Assembly (NCBI GenBank): GCA_027486035.1
Contig: JAIXPX010000047.1
Coordinates: 1-64,000, forward strand
Reading direction: 5' to 3'
Origin: Erythrobacteraceae bacterium
GTDB lineage: Bacteria; Pseudomonadota; Alphaproteobacteria; Sphingomonadales; Sphingomonadaceae
Length of the DNA stretch: 64,000 bases
Part shown: one piece after another, positions 53,224 to 63,033 of the stretch
How positions within the stretch are numbered: the stretch's first letter is position 1
Layout of the letters: every line of letters starts with the position of its first letter
Translations under genes and position numbers: made by a program
The notes under the pieces: model-generated
The model's input: the letters and a program-made list of their open reading frames with translations, nothing else
Database searches by the model: none
What the model was told of the DNA's origin: nothing

Positions 53224-53801
53224 GCTGCACGCACTTCACTGACTTCGGGGACATAGTGCTTGAGCAGGCCCTCAATGCCGTGCTTGAGCGTCGCAGTGCT
53301 CGACGGGCAGCCCGAGCACGAGCCTTGCAGGGTGAGATAGACCACGCCGTCGCGGAATCCGCGATAGGCGATGTCGCCGCCGTCGCCGGCCACGGCGGGA
53401 CGTACGCGGGTTTCGAGCAATTCATTGATCGCGGCGATGACCTCGGCGTCCTCGGGGCGTTCCTCGACGGCCATCTCCTCCTCGGGCGGCGGGACAGCGA
53501 TGCCGCTGGCGGTGCCGGGGGTGAACAGCGGAGCCTCCGACACGAAGTGGTCGAGCAGGATCGCGATCACCTGCGGCTTCAGCGCGCTCCAGTCCGCGCC
53601 GGGCGCTGCGGTGACCGAGACGAAGTCGGCGCCGAAGAACACGTTCACCACCTCGCCCGTATCGAAGATCGCCTGAGCAAGCGGGCTTGCCTCGGCAGCC
53701 TCGGGGGTGGCGAATTCGCGGCTGCCCGAGGCCATCACCGGCTGGCCGGGAAGGAATTTGAGCGCGCTGGGGTTCGGGGTGGTTTCGGTCTCGATGAACA
53801 T
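53220..53801 (-). CDS. NifU-like Fe-S scaffold protein
   Basis: A 193-residue protein with the N-terminal Scaffold_NFU (Nfu_N) domain ([22 protein letters not shown]) and the C-terminal NifU domain. The latter holds CSGCPSS (CxxC, about residue 166) in the [19 protein letters not shown] segment. It assembles and delivers 4Fe-4S clusters. Start ATG 53801 was chosen from the family N-terminus; an upstream extension of 19 codons is not family-like. The rutE-like gene follows with an ATGA overlap. It is divergent from the M16 protease gene. Confidence 0.93.
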   Translation of the reverse strand: MFIETETTPNPSALKFLPGQPVMASGSREFATPEAAEASPLAQAIFDTGEVVNVFFGADFVSVTAAPGADWSALKPQVIAILLDHFVSEAPLFTPGTASGIAVPPPEEEMAVEERPEDAEVIAAINELLETRVRPAVAGDGGDIAYRGFRDGVVYLTLQGSCSGCPSSTATLKHGIEGLLKHYVPEVSEVRAA

Positions 53802-53903
53802 GGCATCCGATTTAGGTCGCGGCAGGGCGCGGTGCAAGCGGGCGGGCGCAAAAGCCATGCATTCACTATCGCTTCACCTTTCGCCTTCCTATAACCTTGC
53901 GCC

Positions 53904-56900
53904 ATGACCTTCTCACCCCGCGCGGCCCGCGCTCTCGCTATCCTGCTCGGCTCTCTTGTGGCCCTCCAGCCCGTGCTGGCCCAGGAGAGGCAGCCGGGCC
54001 CGACCGGCTCCGGCGCCGTGCTCCGCGACCCGGAGCGGATCGATGTGCCTGCGCCCAGCTTTGTGCAACCGGCGGACAAGGCGTGGCTCTACGAAGGTTC
54101 GGATGTTCCGCCGGACGACCAGTGGTTGTTCGGCAAACTGCCCAACGGGCTGCGCTATGCCGTGCGGCGTAACGGCGTCCCGCCGCGCCAGGTGTCGATC
54201 CGGGTGCGGATCGATGCAGGCTCGCTTTACGAACAGGACAGCGAGCAGGGCTATGCGCACCTGCTGGAACACCTGCTGTTCCGCGAAAGCAAATATCTGG
54301 GGAAGGCCGAGGCGATCTCGGCCTGGCAGCGGCTCGGGGCGACCTTCGGCAGCGATGCCAATGCCGAAACCTCGCCCACCCACACCGCCTACAAGCTCGA
54401 CATTCCGAACATCGACAATGCCAAGCTTACGGAAAGCTTCAAGCTGCTCTCGGGCATGATTCGCGAGCCGGTGCTGAGCGATGCCAACGTTGCGGCCGAA
54501 CGTCCGATCGTGCTGGCCGAAAAGCGCGAGCGCGGCGGTGCGGGCCTGCGCATGGCCGATCTGACGCGCCAGACATTCTTTGCCGGGCAGCGCCTTTCAA
54601 CGCGCAATCCGATCGGTACGGATGCCACGCTCAATGCCGCCAACGGCAAGGCGGTGCGGGCCTTCTATGACCGCTGGTACAGGCCTGAAAACACCGTCAT
54701 CGTGGTCGCAGGCGATGCGGAGCCGATGATCCTGGCCGGGCTTGTCGAACAATGGTTCGCCGACTGGAAGGGCAAGGGCAAGCCCGGAACCGCGCCCGCT
54801 TTCGGCGATCCCGTGGCCCCTGCCGGGGCTGCCGACCCCGCCGGTCCGGCGACCCCGATCGGCCAGCTTGCCGTTGGCGTCGAACCCGATCTGCCGCGCA
54901 GCCTCACCTATGCGGTGATGCGCCCCTGGCGGCAGGTGCAGGACACCATCGCCTATAACGAAGGCCTGCTGACCGATGCTGTCGCGCAGGCCATCATCAA
55001 CCGCCGCCTCGAGGCGCGCGCGCGCGGCGGTGGCAGCTTCCTTTATGCGCAGGTCCAGCAGGACGACGTGTCGCGTTCCGCCGATGCGACCTTCGTGACC
55101 TTCGCGCCGCTCTCGGCCGACTGGCAGGCTGCGCTCGCCGATGTCCGCAGCGTCATCGCCGACGCTCTGGCGACGCCGCCGACCCAGGAGGAGATCGACC
55201 GCGAGGTCGCGCAGTTCGACGTGGTCTTCGCCAACGAGGTGGAGCAGGAAACGGTGCAGGCCGGATCAAGCCTTGCCGATAATCTCGTCAATGCCGTCGA
55301 CATCCGCGAGACCGTCGCCGCGCCCGACGTGGTGCTCTCCGTGTTCCGCAACATGAAGCCGCGCCTGACGCCGGAGACGGTGCTCAGGCACACGCGGCAG
55401 CTGTTCGAGGGGACGGTGACGCGCGGCGTCTATGTGACGCCCGCCGCGGGCGAGGCCGATGCCGCGCGGCTGCGCATCGCGCTGGCTGCCGAGGCCCAGG
55501 CGGACACCACCGCCCGGCTCGCCGCGCAAAGCATCGCCTTTGCCGATCTGCCGCCGGTGGGCGCGCCCGGCACGATCACCGCGCAGGCACCGATCGGCGC
55601 GCTCGAGATCGAGCAGGTCGACTTCGCCAACGGCGTGAAGGCACTGGTCTGGGCCAATGATGCCGAACCGGGTCGTGTCACCGTCAAGGTCCGGTTCGGC
55701 GCCGGCTGGCGCGCTTTCGACAAGGACAGCGCCGTCTATGCCGCCCTCGGCGAGCAGGCGCTGGTCGGCTCGGGCGTGGGCGAACTCGGCCAGAACGAGC
55801 TCGACCGGCTGGCGACGGGCCGCAAGCTCGGTTTCGATTTCAGGATCGACGATGCGGTCTTCACGCTGACGGCGCAGACCCGCTCGGAGGACGTGAACGA
55901 CCAGCTCTACCTCTTTGCCGCCAAGCTTGCGACGCCCCGCTGGGACAGGGACCCGGTGATCCGCGCCAAGGCAGCCTCGGAGCTGGCCTACAACACCTTT
56001 TCGACCAGCCCCGGCGGGGTGCTGAACCGCGATCTGGAATATCTCGCCACCGGCAGGGATGCCCGGTTTGCGACCCCCGATCCGGTGCGCCTCAAGGCTG
56101 CGAGCCCCGAAGGCTTCCGCGAGGTCTGGGAACCGCTCCTGAAACAGGGGCCGGTCGAGGTGCTGGTGTTCGGCGAATTCGACAAGGCCAAGGTCGTCGA
56201 GCAGCTTCGCCTCACCTTCGGTGCGCTGGCCCCGCGCGATCCGATTTCCCCCGAAGTCGCCGCGCGCGTGCCGGGTTTTGCTCCGCCTTCGCCCAAGCCG
56301 ACTGTCGTCAATCACCGCGGCGATGCCAATCAGGCCGCTGCCGTGATCGCGTGGCCGAGTGGAGGCGGGACAGCCGCCTTGCGCGAAAGCCGCCAGCTCG
56401 AAATCCTCACCCAGCTGTTCAACAACCGCCTGCTTGAGGCGCTGCGTGAACGCGCTGGGGCAAGCTATTCGCCGCAGGTCTTCTCGCGCTGGCCGACCGA
56501 TCTGGCGAGCGGCGGCCGGATCACGGCCGCGGCCCAGCTCGAGCCCGCCTTCGTGCCGGTGTTCTTTGCCGAAGCCGACCGGATCGCCAGAGATCTCGCT
56601 GCCAATCCGCCCACGGCCGACGAGCTGGCACGGGTGACCGAGCCGCTCGGCCAGTTGATCCGCCGCGCCTCGACCGGCAATCAGTTCTGGCTCTATAACC
56701 TGGAAGGCGCGACACAGGACCGGGCGAGGGTGGCGCTGCTGCGCCCGCTCCTGTCCGACTATTCCCAGACTACCCCCGAGGCGATGCAGTTTCTGGCCAC
56801 GCGCTATTTCGGCGCAGCGAGTCCCTTCCGGCTGGCGATCATCCCCGAGGGGCAAGCGCTTGCCGAAGCTCCGCCGCCTGCGAATGCCAAGCCCGCCGCA

Positions 56901-56921
56901 AAGGCCTCCCAGGGGCGTTGA
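53904..56921 (+). CDS. M16 family zinc metallopeptidase (insulinase/pitrilysin), periplasmic
   Basis: A 1005-residue, two-half protease with a signal peptide (RALAILLGSLVALQPVLA, cleavage near residue 27). The N-terminal half has the inverted zinc motif HLLEH (His119, Glu122, His123) in GYAHLLEHLLFRES, with the further Glu ligand in DANAETSPTHT. The second half (about 540-990) is a catalytically inert M16 repeat with EQALVGSGVGELGQNEL. Such peptidases degrade peptides in the periplasm or at the outer membrane. Single gene unit, 102 bases from the DAHP synthase start; divergent from the nifU-like gene. Confidence 0.93.
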   Translation: MTFSPRAARALAILLGSLVALQPVLAQERQPGPTGSGAVLRDPERIDVPAPSFVQPADKAWLYEGSDVPPDDQWLFGKLPNGLRYAVRRNGVPPRQVSIRVRIDAGSLYEQDSEQGYAHLLEHLLFRESKYLGKAEAISAWQRLGATFGSDANAETSPTHTAYKLDIPNIDNAKLTESFKLLSGMIREPVLSDANVAAERPIVLAEKRERGGAGLRMADLTRQTFFAGQRLSTRNPIGTDATLNAANGKAVRAFYDRWYRPENTVIVVAGDAEPMILAGLVEQWFADWKGKGKPGTAPAFGDPVAPAGAADPAGPATPIGQLAVGVEPDLPRSLTYAVMRPWRQVQDTIAYNEGLLTDAVAQAIINRRLEARARGGGSFLYAQVQQDDVSRSADATFVTFAPLSADWQAALADVRSVIADALATPPTQEEIDREVAQFDVVFANEVEQETVQAGSSLADNLVNAVDIRETVAAPDVVLSVFRNMKPRLTPETVLRHTRQLFEGTVTRGVYVTPAAGEADAARLRIALAAEAQADTTARLAAQSIAFADLPPVGAPGTITAQAPIGALEIEQVDFANGVKALVWANDAEPGRVTVKVRFGAGWRAFDKDSAVYAALGEQALVGSGVGELGQNELDRLATGRKLGFDFRIDDAVFTLTAQTRSEDVNDQLYLFAAKLATPRWDRDPVIRAKAASELAYNTFSTSPGGVLNRDLEYLATGRDARFATPDPVRLKAASPEGFREVWEPLLKQGPVEVLVFGEFDKAKVVEQLRLTFGALAPRDPISPEVAARVPGFAPPSPKPTVVNHRGDANQAAAVIAWPSGGGTAALRESRQLEILTQLFNNRLLEALRERAGASYSPQVFSRWPTDLASGGRITAAAQLEPAFVPVFFAEADRIARDLAANPPTADELARVTEPLGQLIRRASTGNQFWLYNLEGATQDRARVALLRPLLSDYSQTTPEAMQFLATRYFGAASPFRLAIIPEGQALAEAPPPANAKPAAKASQGR

Positions 56922-57023
56922 GGGCCCCCTCCGGCTGGCCATCGACGGGAAATAAAGTTGTGCCGGAAGCCTTTGTCGCTTTACAGATGAAACCCGCCTC
57001 CTGTAGCGCGCGGCACCGCGCGT

Positions 57024-58445
57024 GTGGCGGCGCAAGATGACGAGAAAGAGTTTGTGACCGTGCCCGAGACCTGGACTCCCGAGAGCTGGAAGGCCCACGA
57101 AGCGCGCCACCTGCCGCATTACGAGGATGCGGCCGAGCTGGCCGAGGCCGAAAACACCCTCTCGTCCTATCCGCCGCTGGTGTTTGCGGGTGAGGCGCGC
57201 GCGCTCAAGGCCGATCTTGCCTCGGTCGCCAAGGGTCACGGCTTCCTGCTGCAAGGCGGGGACTGTGCGGAGAGCTTCGCCGAGTTCCACCCCAACAACA
57301 TCCGTGACACCTTCCGCGTGCTGCTCCAGATGGCGGTGGTGATGACCTTCGCCAGCAAGCGTCCGGTGGTGAAGGTTGGGCGCATGGCGGGCCAGTTCGC
57401 CAAGCCGCGCTCCTCGCCGACCGAGACGGTGGATGGCGTCACTCTGCCGAGCTACCTCGGCGACAATATCAACGGGATCGAGTTCGATCCGGTCAGCCGC
57501 CGCAATGATCCCGCTCGCATGGTCAAGGCCTATTCGCAGGCCGCCGCGACCCTGAACCTGCTCCGGGCCTTCGCGGGCGGGGGCTATGCCAACCTCAGGC
57601 AGGTCCACCAGTGGACGCTCGATTTCATGGGCCGCACGCCATGGACAGAGAAGTTCGCCGAAATGGCGGACCGCATCGGCGAGGCTTTGGACTTCATGGA
57701 GGCCTGCGGGGTCGATCCGGGCACCGTGCCGCAATTGAAGGGCACCAGCTTCTACACCAGCCACGAAGCCCTGCTGCTGCCTTACGAGCAGGCGATGACG
57801 CGGCAGGATTCGCTCACCGGCGATTGGTACGCGACCAGCGCCCATATGCTGTGGATCGGCGACCGGACCCGTTTTCCCGGCTCGGCGCATATCGAATTCG
57901 CGCGCGGCATCGGCAATCCGCTGGGCATGAAGTGCGGGCCGAGCCTCGAGCCCGATGCGCTGCTGCGTCTGCTCGACGTGCTCAACCCTGCGCGCGAGGC
58001 GGGCCGCATCACCCTCATCAGCCGCTATGGCCATGACAAGGTCGAGGACGGCCTGCCGAAGCTGGTCCGCGCTGTGCAGCGCGAGGGCCATCCGGTGCTG
58101 TGGTCCTGCGACCCGATGCATGGCAATGTCGTCAAGTCCGACACCGGCTTCAAGACCCGGCCGTTCGACCGCATTCTCAGGGAAGTGAAGGGCTTCTTCG
58201 CCGTCCACCGCGCCGAGGGTTCGCACCCGGGCGGCATCCATATCGAGATGACCGGGCAGGACGTGACCGAATGTGTCGGCGGGGCTGTTGCGATCACCGA
58301 GGAACGGCTCGGCGACCGCTATCACACCCACTGCGACCCGCGCCTCAATGCCGAGCAGTCGCTCGAGCTCGCCTTCCTCGTGGCCGAGATGCTGAACGAG
58401 GCAGCCGGCACCCGCGAGGCCGAGGGGCAGGCTCACGCCGCATAG
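57024..58445 (+). CDS. Class II 3-deoxy-7-phosphoheptulonate (DAHP) synthase
   Basis: A 473-residue plant-type DAHP synthase, first enzyme of the shikimate pathway (PEP plus erythrose-4-phosphate). It shows [20 protein letters not shown] (with the metal Cys), [54 protein letters not shown] and [14 protein letters not shown]. Start uncertain: GTG 57024 has no clear Shine-Dalgarno, while GTG 57054 is preceded by GAGAAAGAG. The class II enzyme has several names (aroG in mycobacteria), so no symbol is given. Feedback sites cannot be judged from this. Confidence 0.94.
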   Translation: MAAQDDEKEFVTVPETWTPESWKAHEARHLPHYEDAAELAEAENTLSSYPPLVFAGEARALKADLASVAKGHGFLLQGGDCAESFAEFHPNNIRDTFRVLLQMAVVMTFASKRPVVKVGRMAGQFAKPRSSPTETVDGVTLPSYLGDNINGIEFDPVSRRNDPARMVKAYSQAAATLNLLRAFAGGGYANLRQVHQWTLDFMGRTPWTEKFAEMADRIGEALDFMEACGVDPGTVPQLKGTSFYTSHEALLLPYEQAMTRQDSLTGDWYATSAHMLWIGDRTRFPGSAHIEFARGIGNPLGMKCGPSLEPDALLRLLDVLNPAREAGRITLISRYGHDKVEDGLPKLVRAVQREGHPVLWSCDPMHGNVVKSDTGFKTRPFDRILREVKGFFAVHRAEGSHPGGIHIEMTGQDVTECVGGAVAITEERLGDRYHTHCDPRLNAEQSLELAFLVAEMLNEAAGTREAEGQAHAA

Positions 58446-58571
58446 GGCAAGCGCGCCAAAAGCTGACGAGTGTGATGATTTTGCGGCAGCTTTCCGGCTA
58501 GCACGCGTCTTTCCTGTGTCACGGCGCCGGGGCATACCCCGGCGCGGGCGCAGGCTGGGCGGGAGGCGCGC

Positions 58572-59090
58572 GTGCATCGAACCGAAAGACTGGGCGAGGC
58601 CGAGGCGAGCGGCAATGCCGGACTTGCCGCGCACTTCCGCCGCACACGTGCCCTGACCGAAGCGCTTGTTGCGCCCCTCAGCGATGCCGATGCCTCGATC
58701 CAGTCGATGGAGTATGCCTCGCCCGCCAAGTGGCACCTCGCGCACACGACGTGGTTCTGGGAGACCTTCCTGCTGCGTGGGTCTGCGCCCGGATACCGGC
58801 TGCATGACGAAAGCTGGCCGTTCCTGTCCAACTCCTACTACGAGGCCGAGGGCGCGCGGCTGCTGATCGGCATGGATCTGGTGAAGGACGAGACAGAGCT
58901 GCTTGCCGCCTATGACGATGCAGCCGGGGTGACGGCGCGGTCCAACCTCAATCTCGTTGCCCGCGTGAACCGCGAGCTCGGCGGCGACATTCCGGCCGCA
59001 AAGCTCCGCCACGAGGCGCGCTGGACCGACAGCGCGCAGGCCTTCTCGCTGGTGCTGGCCGAGGCGGCGCGGGTGCGCTCGGCCCCATGA
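58572..59090 (+). pseudogene. Chimeric remnant of ergothioneine genes egtB and egtD, in frame
   Basis: A 172-codon open frame made of three family pieces. Residues 1-96 match the EgtB N-terminal DinB domain (VQSM-type ASIQSMEYASPAKWHLAHTTWFWETFLL, then FLSNSYYEAEG). Residues 97-151 match the middle of EgtD, the histidine trimethyltransferase ([23 protein letters not shown], then [13 protein letters not shown]). Residues 151-172 (RWTDSAQAFSLVLAEA) match the very C-terminus of EgtD. The EgtB sulfoxide-synthase domain, with its other iron His ligands, and most of EgtD are missing. Two deletions, near 58860 and 59022, both kept frame. It is probably non-functional, but expression as a small DinB-like protein is possible. 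Confidence 0.8.
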
Positions 59091-59121
59091 AACCTCTCCT
59101 TGCCTCGCGCGTTGGCGGGGC

Positions 59122-60066
59122 ATGGGATCACATCACGACATTTTGGTCATCGGCGGCGGCATGGCGGGGCTTTCCGCCGCGCAGGCTCTGGCCGCCACAG
59201 GGCGCAGCGTCACCGTGCTCGACAAGGGTCGCGGACCCGGCGGGCGCATGGCGACGCGGCGGGTGGAAAGCCAAGGCGAGACGCTGCGCTTCGATCACGG
59301 CGCGCAGTATTTCACCGCCCGCGATCCGGCCTTCCGCGCCGTTGTCGCCGCGTGGGAGCGGGATGGCATCGCCGCAAGCTGGCCGGCTGCGGGCGAGGAG
59401 GCATGGGTCGGCACGCCGGGGATGAATGCCTGCGTCAAGGCCATGGCCGAGGCGCTCGATGTGCGCTGGGGTGTGCGCGCCGAGCGCCTGACGCGCAGCG
59501 CCGGGCTGTGGCAGGTCATCGCCGCCGGGCAGGTCTTTACCGCTTCGACCCTCATCGTCGCGGTGCCGGCCGAACAGGCTGCCGTGCTGCTGGCGGACAT
59601 CGCCCCTCCATTCGCGGCGCTTGCGGCGGGCGTCGCCTCGGCGCCGTGCTGGGCGGTGATGGCGAGCTTTGCCGAACGGCTGCCGCTGGCGGACACGTTC
59701 CGTTCCGACACGGCCCCCGTCAGCTGGGCTGCGCGCAACTCTGCCAAGCCCGGCCGCGGCGGGCCGGAGACGTGGGTGATCCACGCCAGCCCGGCGCGGA
59801 GCCGTAAACTGATCGACCTCCCCAAGGATGAGGTTGCTCGCACGATCCTCGCGGATTTCTTCGCCGCAGCCGGCACCGCGTCGATCCTGCCCATGCATCT
59901 CGACGCGCACCGCTGGCTCTATGCCCAGCCCGAAGCCCGCAAGGACGGGGAGGGCGCGCACTTCGATGCGGCGCTGGGGCTGGGCGTTGCGGGGGACTGG
60001 CTCCAATCTCCACGGATCGAGGGTGCCTGGCTGTCAGGCCGTGCGCTTGCAGCACTCGTGGATTAG
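59122..60066 (+). CDS. FAD-dependent oxidoreductase, amine-oxidase/renalase-like
   Basis: A 314-residue flavoprotein. The dinucleotide-binding ILVIGGGMAGLSAAQALAA (7-25) is followed by VLDKGRGPGGRMATRR, which is the renalase-type motif, and FDHGAQYFTARD. The C-terminal FAD-contact motif GLGVAGDWLQSPRIEGAWLSGRALA closes the fold. Bacterial relatives oxidise reduced nicotinamide isomers or unknown amines. ATG 59122. It follows the egt remnant by 31 bases and may have been under the same promoter. The 126-base gap to the next gene holds nothing recognised. Confidence 0.88.
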   Translation: MGSHHDILVIGGGMAGLSAAQALAATGRSVTVLDKGRGPGGRMATRRVESQGETLRFDHGAQYFTARDPAFRAVVAAWERDGIAASWPAAGEEAWVGTPGMNACVKAMAEALDVRWGVRAERLTRSAGLWQVIAAGQVFTASTLIVAVPAEQAAVLLADIAPPFAALAAGVASAPCWAVMASFAERLPLADTFRSDTAPVSWAARNSAKPGRGGPETWVIHASPARSRKLIDLPKDEVARTILADFFAAAGTASILPMHLDAHRWLYAQPEARKDGEGAHFDAALGLGVAGDWLQSPRIEGAWLSGRALAALVD

Positions 60067-60191
60067 CAAAGGGCCCGTGCGATCGGCTTTCACGGCCGAC
60101 GCCGGTTGCAGACGACGTGTGTGGCGGCAGGTACTGCGTTGACGCTTGCCGCCAACCACGCCTTGGTTGCGATGCCAGGTCTTTGCTCCTA

Positions 60192-61391
60192 ATGGACCGC
60201 GTCACGATGAAAGTCTGCTTTCTCTACAACCATGATGCAGGACATCAGGTTGCCCATAGCATAGGCATTGCGAGTGCGCTGGCGCAGCACCATAGGGACA
60301 TCCGAACGGTGGTAGCCTATGGCAGTCCGGAAATCCGCGCCGAGATCGTCAAGCATCTCACCCCGGAACAGAACGCGTTGCTCGAATGGCTCGATCTGAG
60401 CCTCCCGCGATGGGTCAATGCGGTTTTGCATCCGATCAATCGCCTGCTCCCTGCCCGGCGATTGCTCCGCCTCTACGCCGGATCGCGCAAGCTTCGTCAG
60501 TTCGACATGATCGTGTCGACCGAACGCACATGCCTTTCGCTGAAACGCCACTGGCGGGGCGACGGGCCCGTGTTTGTATTTGTCCCGCACGGTGCCGGGG
60601 ACCGGAATGTTTCCTATCATCCGGCGATGCGTGACTTCGATCTTATGTTGCTGTCAGGCCAGAAGGTGGTCGATCAGATGGTCGCGCACGATATTGCACC
60701 TGCCAGCCGCTGCCGGATCATCGGCTATCCCAAGTTCGACATTCTGAAGGGCCGAAAGCCGGACAAGTTCTTCGATAATGACAGGGCGGTTTTTCTCTAC
60801 AATCCGCATTTCGATCCAGTTCTTTCCAGCTGGTACGATCATGGTCCGGCCATTCTTGATTGGTTTGCCGCTCATCCGGAATACAACCTGATATTCGCCC
60901 CGCACGTCATGCTGTTTTTCAAGAGCCTGCACATCTCGCCCGAATACAAGCAGGGGCGGCGTCGGCCCGATCTCAAGCCGGAATGGAACGATTGCGCAAA
61001 CATCATCATCGATACAGGTAGCGAACGGCTTTTTGACATGAGTTACACGCTGGCGGCAGATGCCTATATAGGCGACGTATCGAGCCAGATTTACGAGTTC
61101 CTGTACCGGCCGCGTGCAGCCTTTTTCATCGATGTTCATACGGGACGCGATCCAAGTGCGGATGAGCCCGCCTACGAGATGTGGCAGATCGGTCCGGTGG
61201 TCCCGAGCGCGCAAGATCTGTTCGATCTCGTCCCGCACTGGGAGAAGTTCGCGGCCGAGTACCGTGACAAGCAACAACGCCTGCTCGCTTACACCGCAGA
61301 CGCCAACGATCCGCGTCCCGCATCGCTCCGGGGCGCCGAGGTGATTGCCGACTACCTTGCCGGCCCCTCGGCATATGGGGGGCGGGGTTAG
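60192..61391 (+). CDS. CDP-glycerol glycerophosphotransferase-like protein
   Basis: A 399-residue GT-B-like transferase with the TagB/TagF-type motifs: VFVFVPHGAGDRN, RIIGYPKFDIL, FLYNPHFDP, IFAPHVMLFF, and YIGDVSSQIYEFLYRPRAAFF, the characteristic phosphate-site SSQ. These enzymes transfer glycerophosphate or related groups to surface glycans. No signal peptide; it acts at the cytoplasmic face. Start ATG 60192 or ATG 60207 (MKVCFLYN). GC is clearly lower here than in the preceding genes. It stands before a flippase on the opposite strand and is part of a small polysaccharide patch. Confidence 0.86.
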   Translation: MDRVTMKVCFLYNHDAGHQVAHSIGIASALAQHHRDIRTVVAYGSPEIRAEIVKHLTPEQNALLEWLDLSLPRWVNAVLHPINRLLPARRLLRLYAGSRKLRQFDMIVSTERTCLSLKRHWRGDGPVFVFVPHGAGDRNVSYHPAMRDFDLMLLSGQKVVDQMVAHDIAPASRCRIIGYPKFDILKGRKPDKFFDNDRAVFLYNPHFDPVLSSWYDHGPAILDWFAAHPEYNLIFAPHVMLFFKSLHISPEYKQGRRRPDLKPEWNDCANIIIDTGSERLFDMSYTLAADAYIGDVSSQIYEFLYRPRAAFFIDVHTGRDPSADEPAYEMWQIGPVVPSAQDLFDLVPHWEKFAAEYRDKQQRLLAYTADANDPRPASLRGAEVIADYLAGPSAYGGRG

Positions 61392-61470
61392 AACTTCGCC
61401 GCCTGCCTTTTGCGGCATGGCTCGACTTTGGTTGCGCACCGGATGCCCGGGGAGGCCCCCGGCTAGGCTG

Positions 61471-62796
61471 TCATTGCTCGCTGGAGGTGCGCACCATGTT
61501 GCGCAGGACCCACCAAACCAGCAAGCTCAGGATGACATACTCTGACACCTGAACCAGCGCCACCAGCCAGCTGACGCCGAGCGGGCTTTGCGCTGTCGTC
61601 AGGATTGCCACAGCCAGCAGGGAGACGGTCCCCAGCCGCGTGATGAGGATGTAATGCGCCTTGCTGACCGAGTGGAGCACCGGTTCATAGACTACGCTTG
61701 CCAGTTCCATTGAGGCGGCAAGGATCAGCGGCACCAGTATGACGTCTCCTGCCTCGAAACCCGGCCCTGAAATGAGGCTCAAAAGGTCCGAACCGAATAG
61801 TACTGCCAGCCCGCTCAGTGCGGCAGCGGTCGGCACCACCGCAAGGGTCACGCGCCGGGAAATCATCTGGAAATCCTCTACGCCAGACAAGTGGCGCTGG
61901 CGGTTCACTTCGGGGTAAATCGCATCGGAAATGAGGACTGCGAACCTGCTGAGCCCCTTCGCCAGTTGGTCGGCGATGCGGTAGACACCAGCCGCACTCG
62001 TCCCGAACAGATAGCCGACCGCCACCAGGGGGCCTTGCTGGACCACGGCCTGCAGGGAGGTGTTCCAGTATGTCACCCACAAGAACTGCGTAATCGTGGG
62101 GTTCTCCGCAACAGACCGACGCAATTCGCGAAACCGTCCCAAGCGGAACCATTCAGAGCCGAGCCGCCAGGCGACGTACCACATGGTAACCGCCGTAATC
62201 AGCTCCACGATCGCCCATGCGAGCAGAAAGCGGCCAACACTTGGCCCGGTAAGCCAGATCGCGATGGCAGCAAGCAGCCGGCCGGTCGGCGTGATGGCGC
62301 CAGCCCATACGGACAGCTCGAACCGGTTCAGCGCGCGAATGATGCCGTAAGGCGCCGATACGCGCGTCAGCAGCATGGCGCAGATGAATACCAGCGCCAT
62401 CTTGTCAAAGGCGGGGTTCAGGCCCAGCGATTTGCCGAACATGAGGATGATGCCCGTCACGAGGACGCATCCGGCCAGAGATGCGGCCAGATCCACCACA
62501 CCCCCGAGGATCGAAAGCCGGGCAAAGGCCTCTTTGTCGTCGCGCGCCAGATGCGGCGTTCCGAATTTGACGATGACCTGCCAGGTCTGGAACCCGGCCA
62601 GCAGCACAAATGCCTGAGCAAGGCCGAAAATCAGTGCAAAGTGGCCAAAGTCCTTCACGCCCAGCGAACGGGCGAGAATGGCCAGATAAATCAGGCTGCT
62701 AACCGCGCCAAAACCCTTGCCTCCCAACAGCCACCCGAAGTTCCCGAGGATACGCCGAAGCGCCAGTTGGCTTTCGTTATGTCCACTAGATTGCAT
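61471..62796 (-). CDS. Polysaccharide/lipid-linked oligosaccharide flippase (Wzx/MOP family)
   Basis: A 441-residue protein with about 12 hydrophobic helices in the MOP/MATE-like PST pattern. LRRILGNFGWLLGGKGFGAVSSLIYLAILARSLGVKDFGHFALIFGLAQ opens it. Charged short loops (RALNRFELSVWAGAI, SDAIYPEVNRQRH) suit a lipid-linked-glycan translocase; no glycosyltransferase is fused. Start ATG 62796 (MQSSGHNES). It is on the minus strand, convergent with the CDP-glycerol-transferase-like gene, and has similarly reduced GC. The 237-base gap to the next gene holds no other gene I can see. Confidence 0.87.
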   Translation of the reverse strand: MQSSGHNESQLALRRILGNFGWLLGGKGFGAVSSLIYLAILARSLGVKDFGHFALIFGLAQAFVLLAGFQTWQVIVKFGTPHLARDDKEAFARLSILGGVVDLAASLAGCVLVTGIILMFGKSLGLNPAFDKMALVFICAMLLTRVSAPYGIIRALNRFELSVWAGAITPTGRLLAAIAIWLTGPSVGRFLLAWAIVELITAVTMWYVAWRLGSEWFRLGRFRELRRSVAENPTITQFLWVTYWNTSLQAVVQQGPLVAVGYLFGTSAAGVYRIADQLAKGLSRFAVLISDAIYPEVNRQRHLSGVEDFQMISRRVTLAVVPTAAALSGLAVLFGSDLLSLISGPGFEAGDVILVPLILAASMELASVVYEPVLHSVSKAHYILITRLGTVSLLAVAILTTAQSPLGVSWLVALVQVSEYVILSLLVWWVLRNMVRTSSEQ

Positions 62797-63033
62797 CGTG
62801 GGTCCGTGCCGCAATCAAATCGCCATCGCAACCCATGATCGCAACGCAACACCCGGGGCATTGCATGCATCGCGTCTTGTCGCTCCACTAGGCTCTTGCC
62901 GGCGGCCCGACAACGGGGCTGCCGGGATCGTCTTGGAGGTTCGATGTCATTGCGTTCAGGCAGAGAGCATTGCGCCGGGGTGGAGGGACTGGTTGCGCCA
63001 CCATCCCCCGCCTTCCGGTCCAGCGCCGGGGTT

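Noticed and set aside
55266-59123. Another long minus-strand frame (almost 1300 codons) across the M16 protease and the DAHP synthase
   Set aside because: It covers two well-supported plus-strand genes and has no family likeness; it is a composition artefact.
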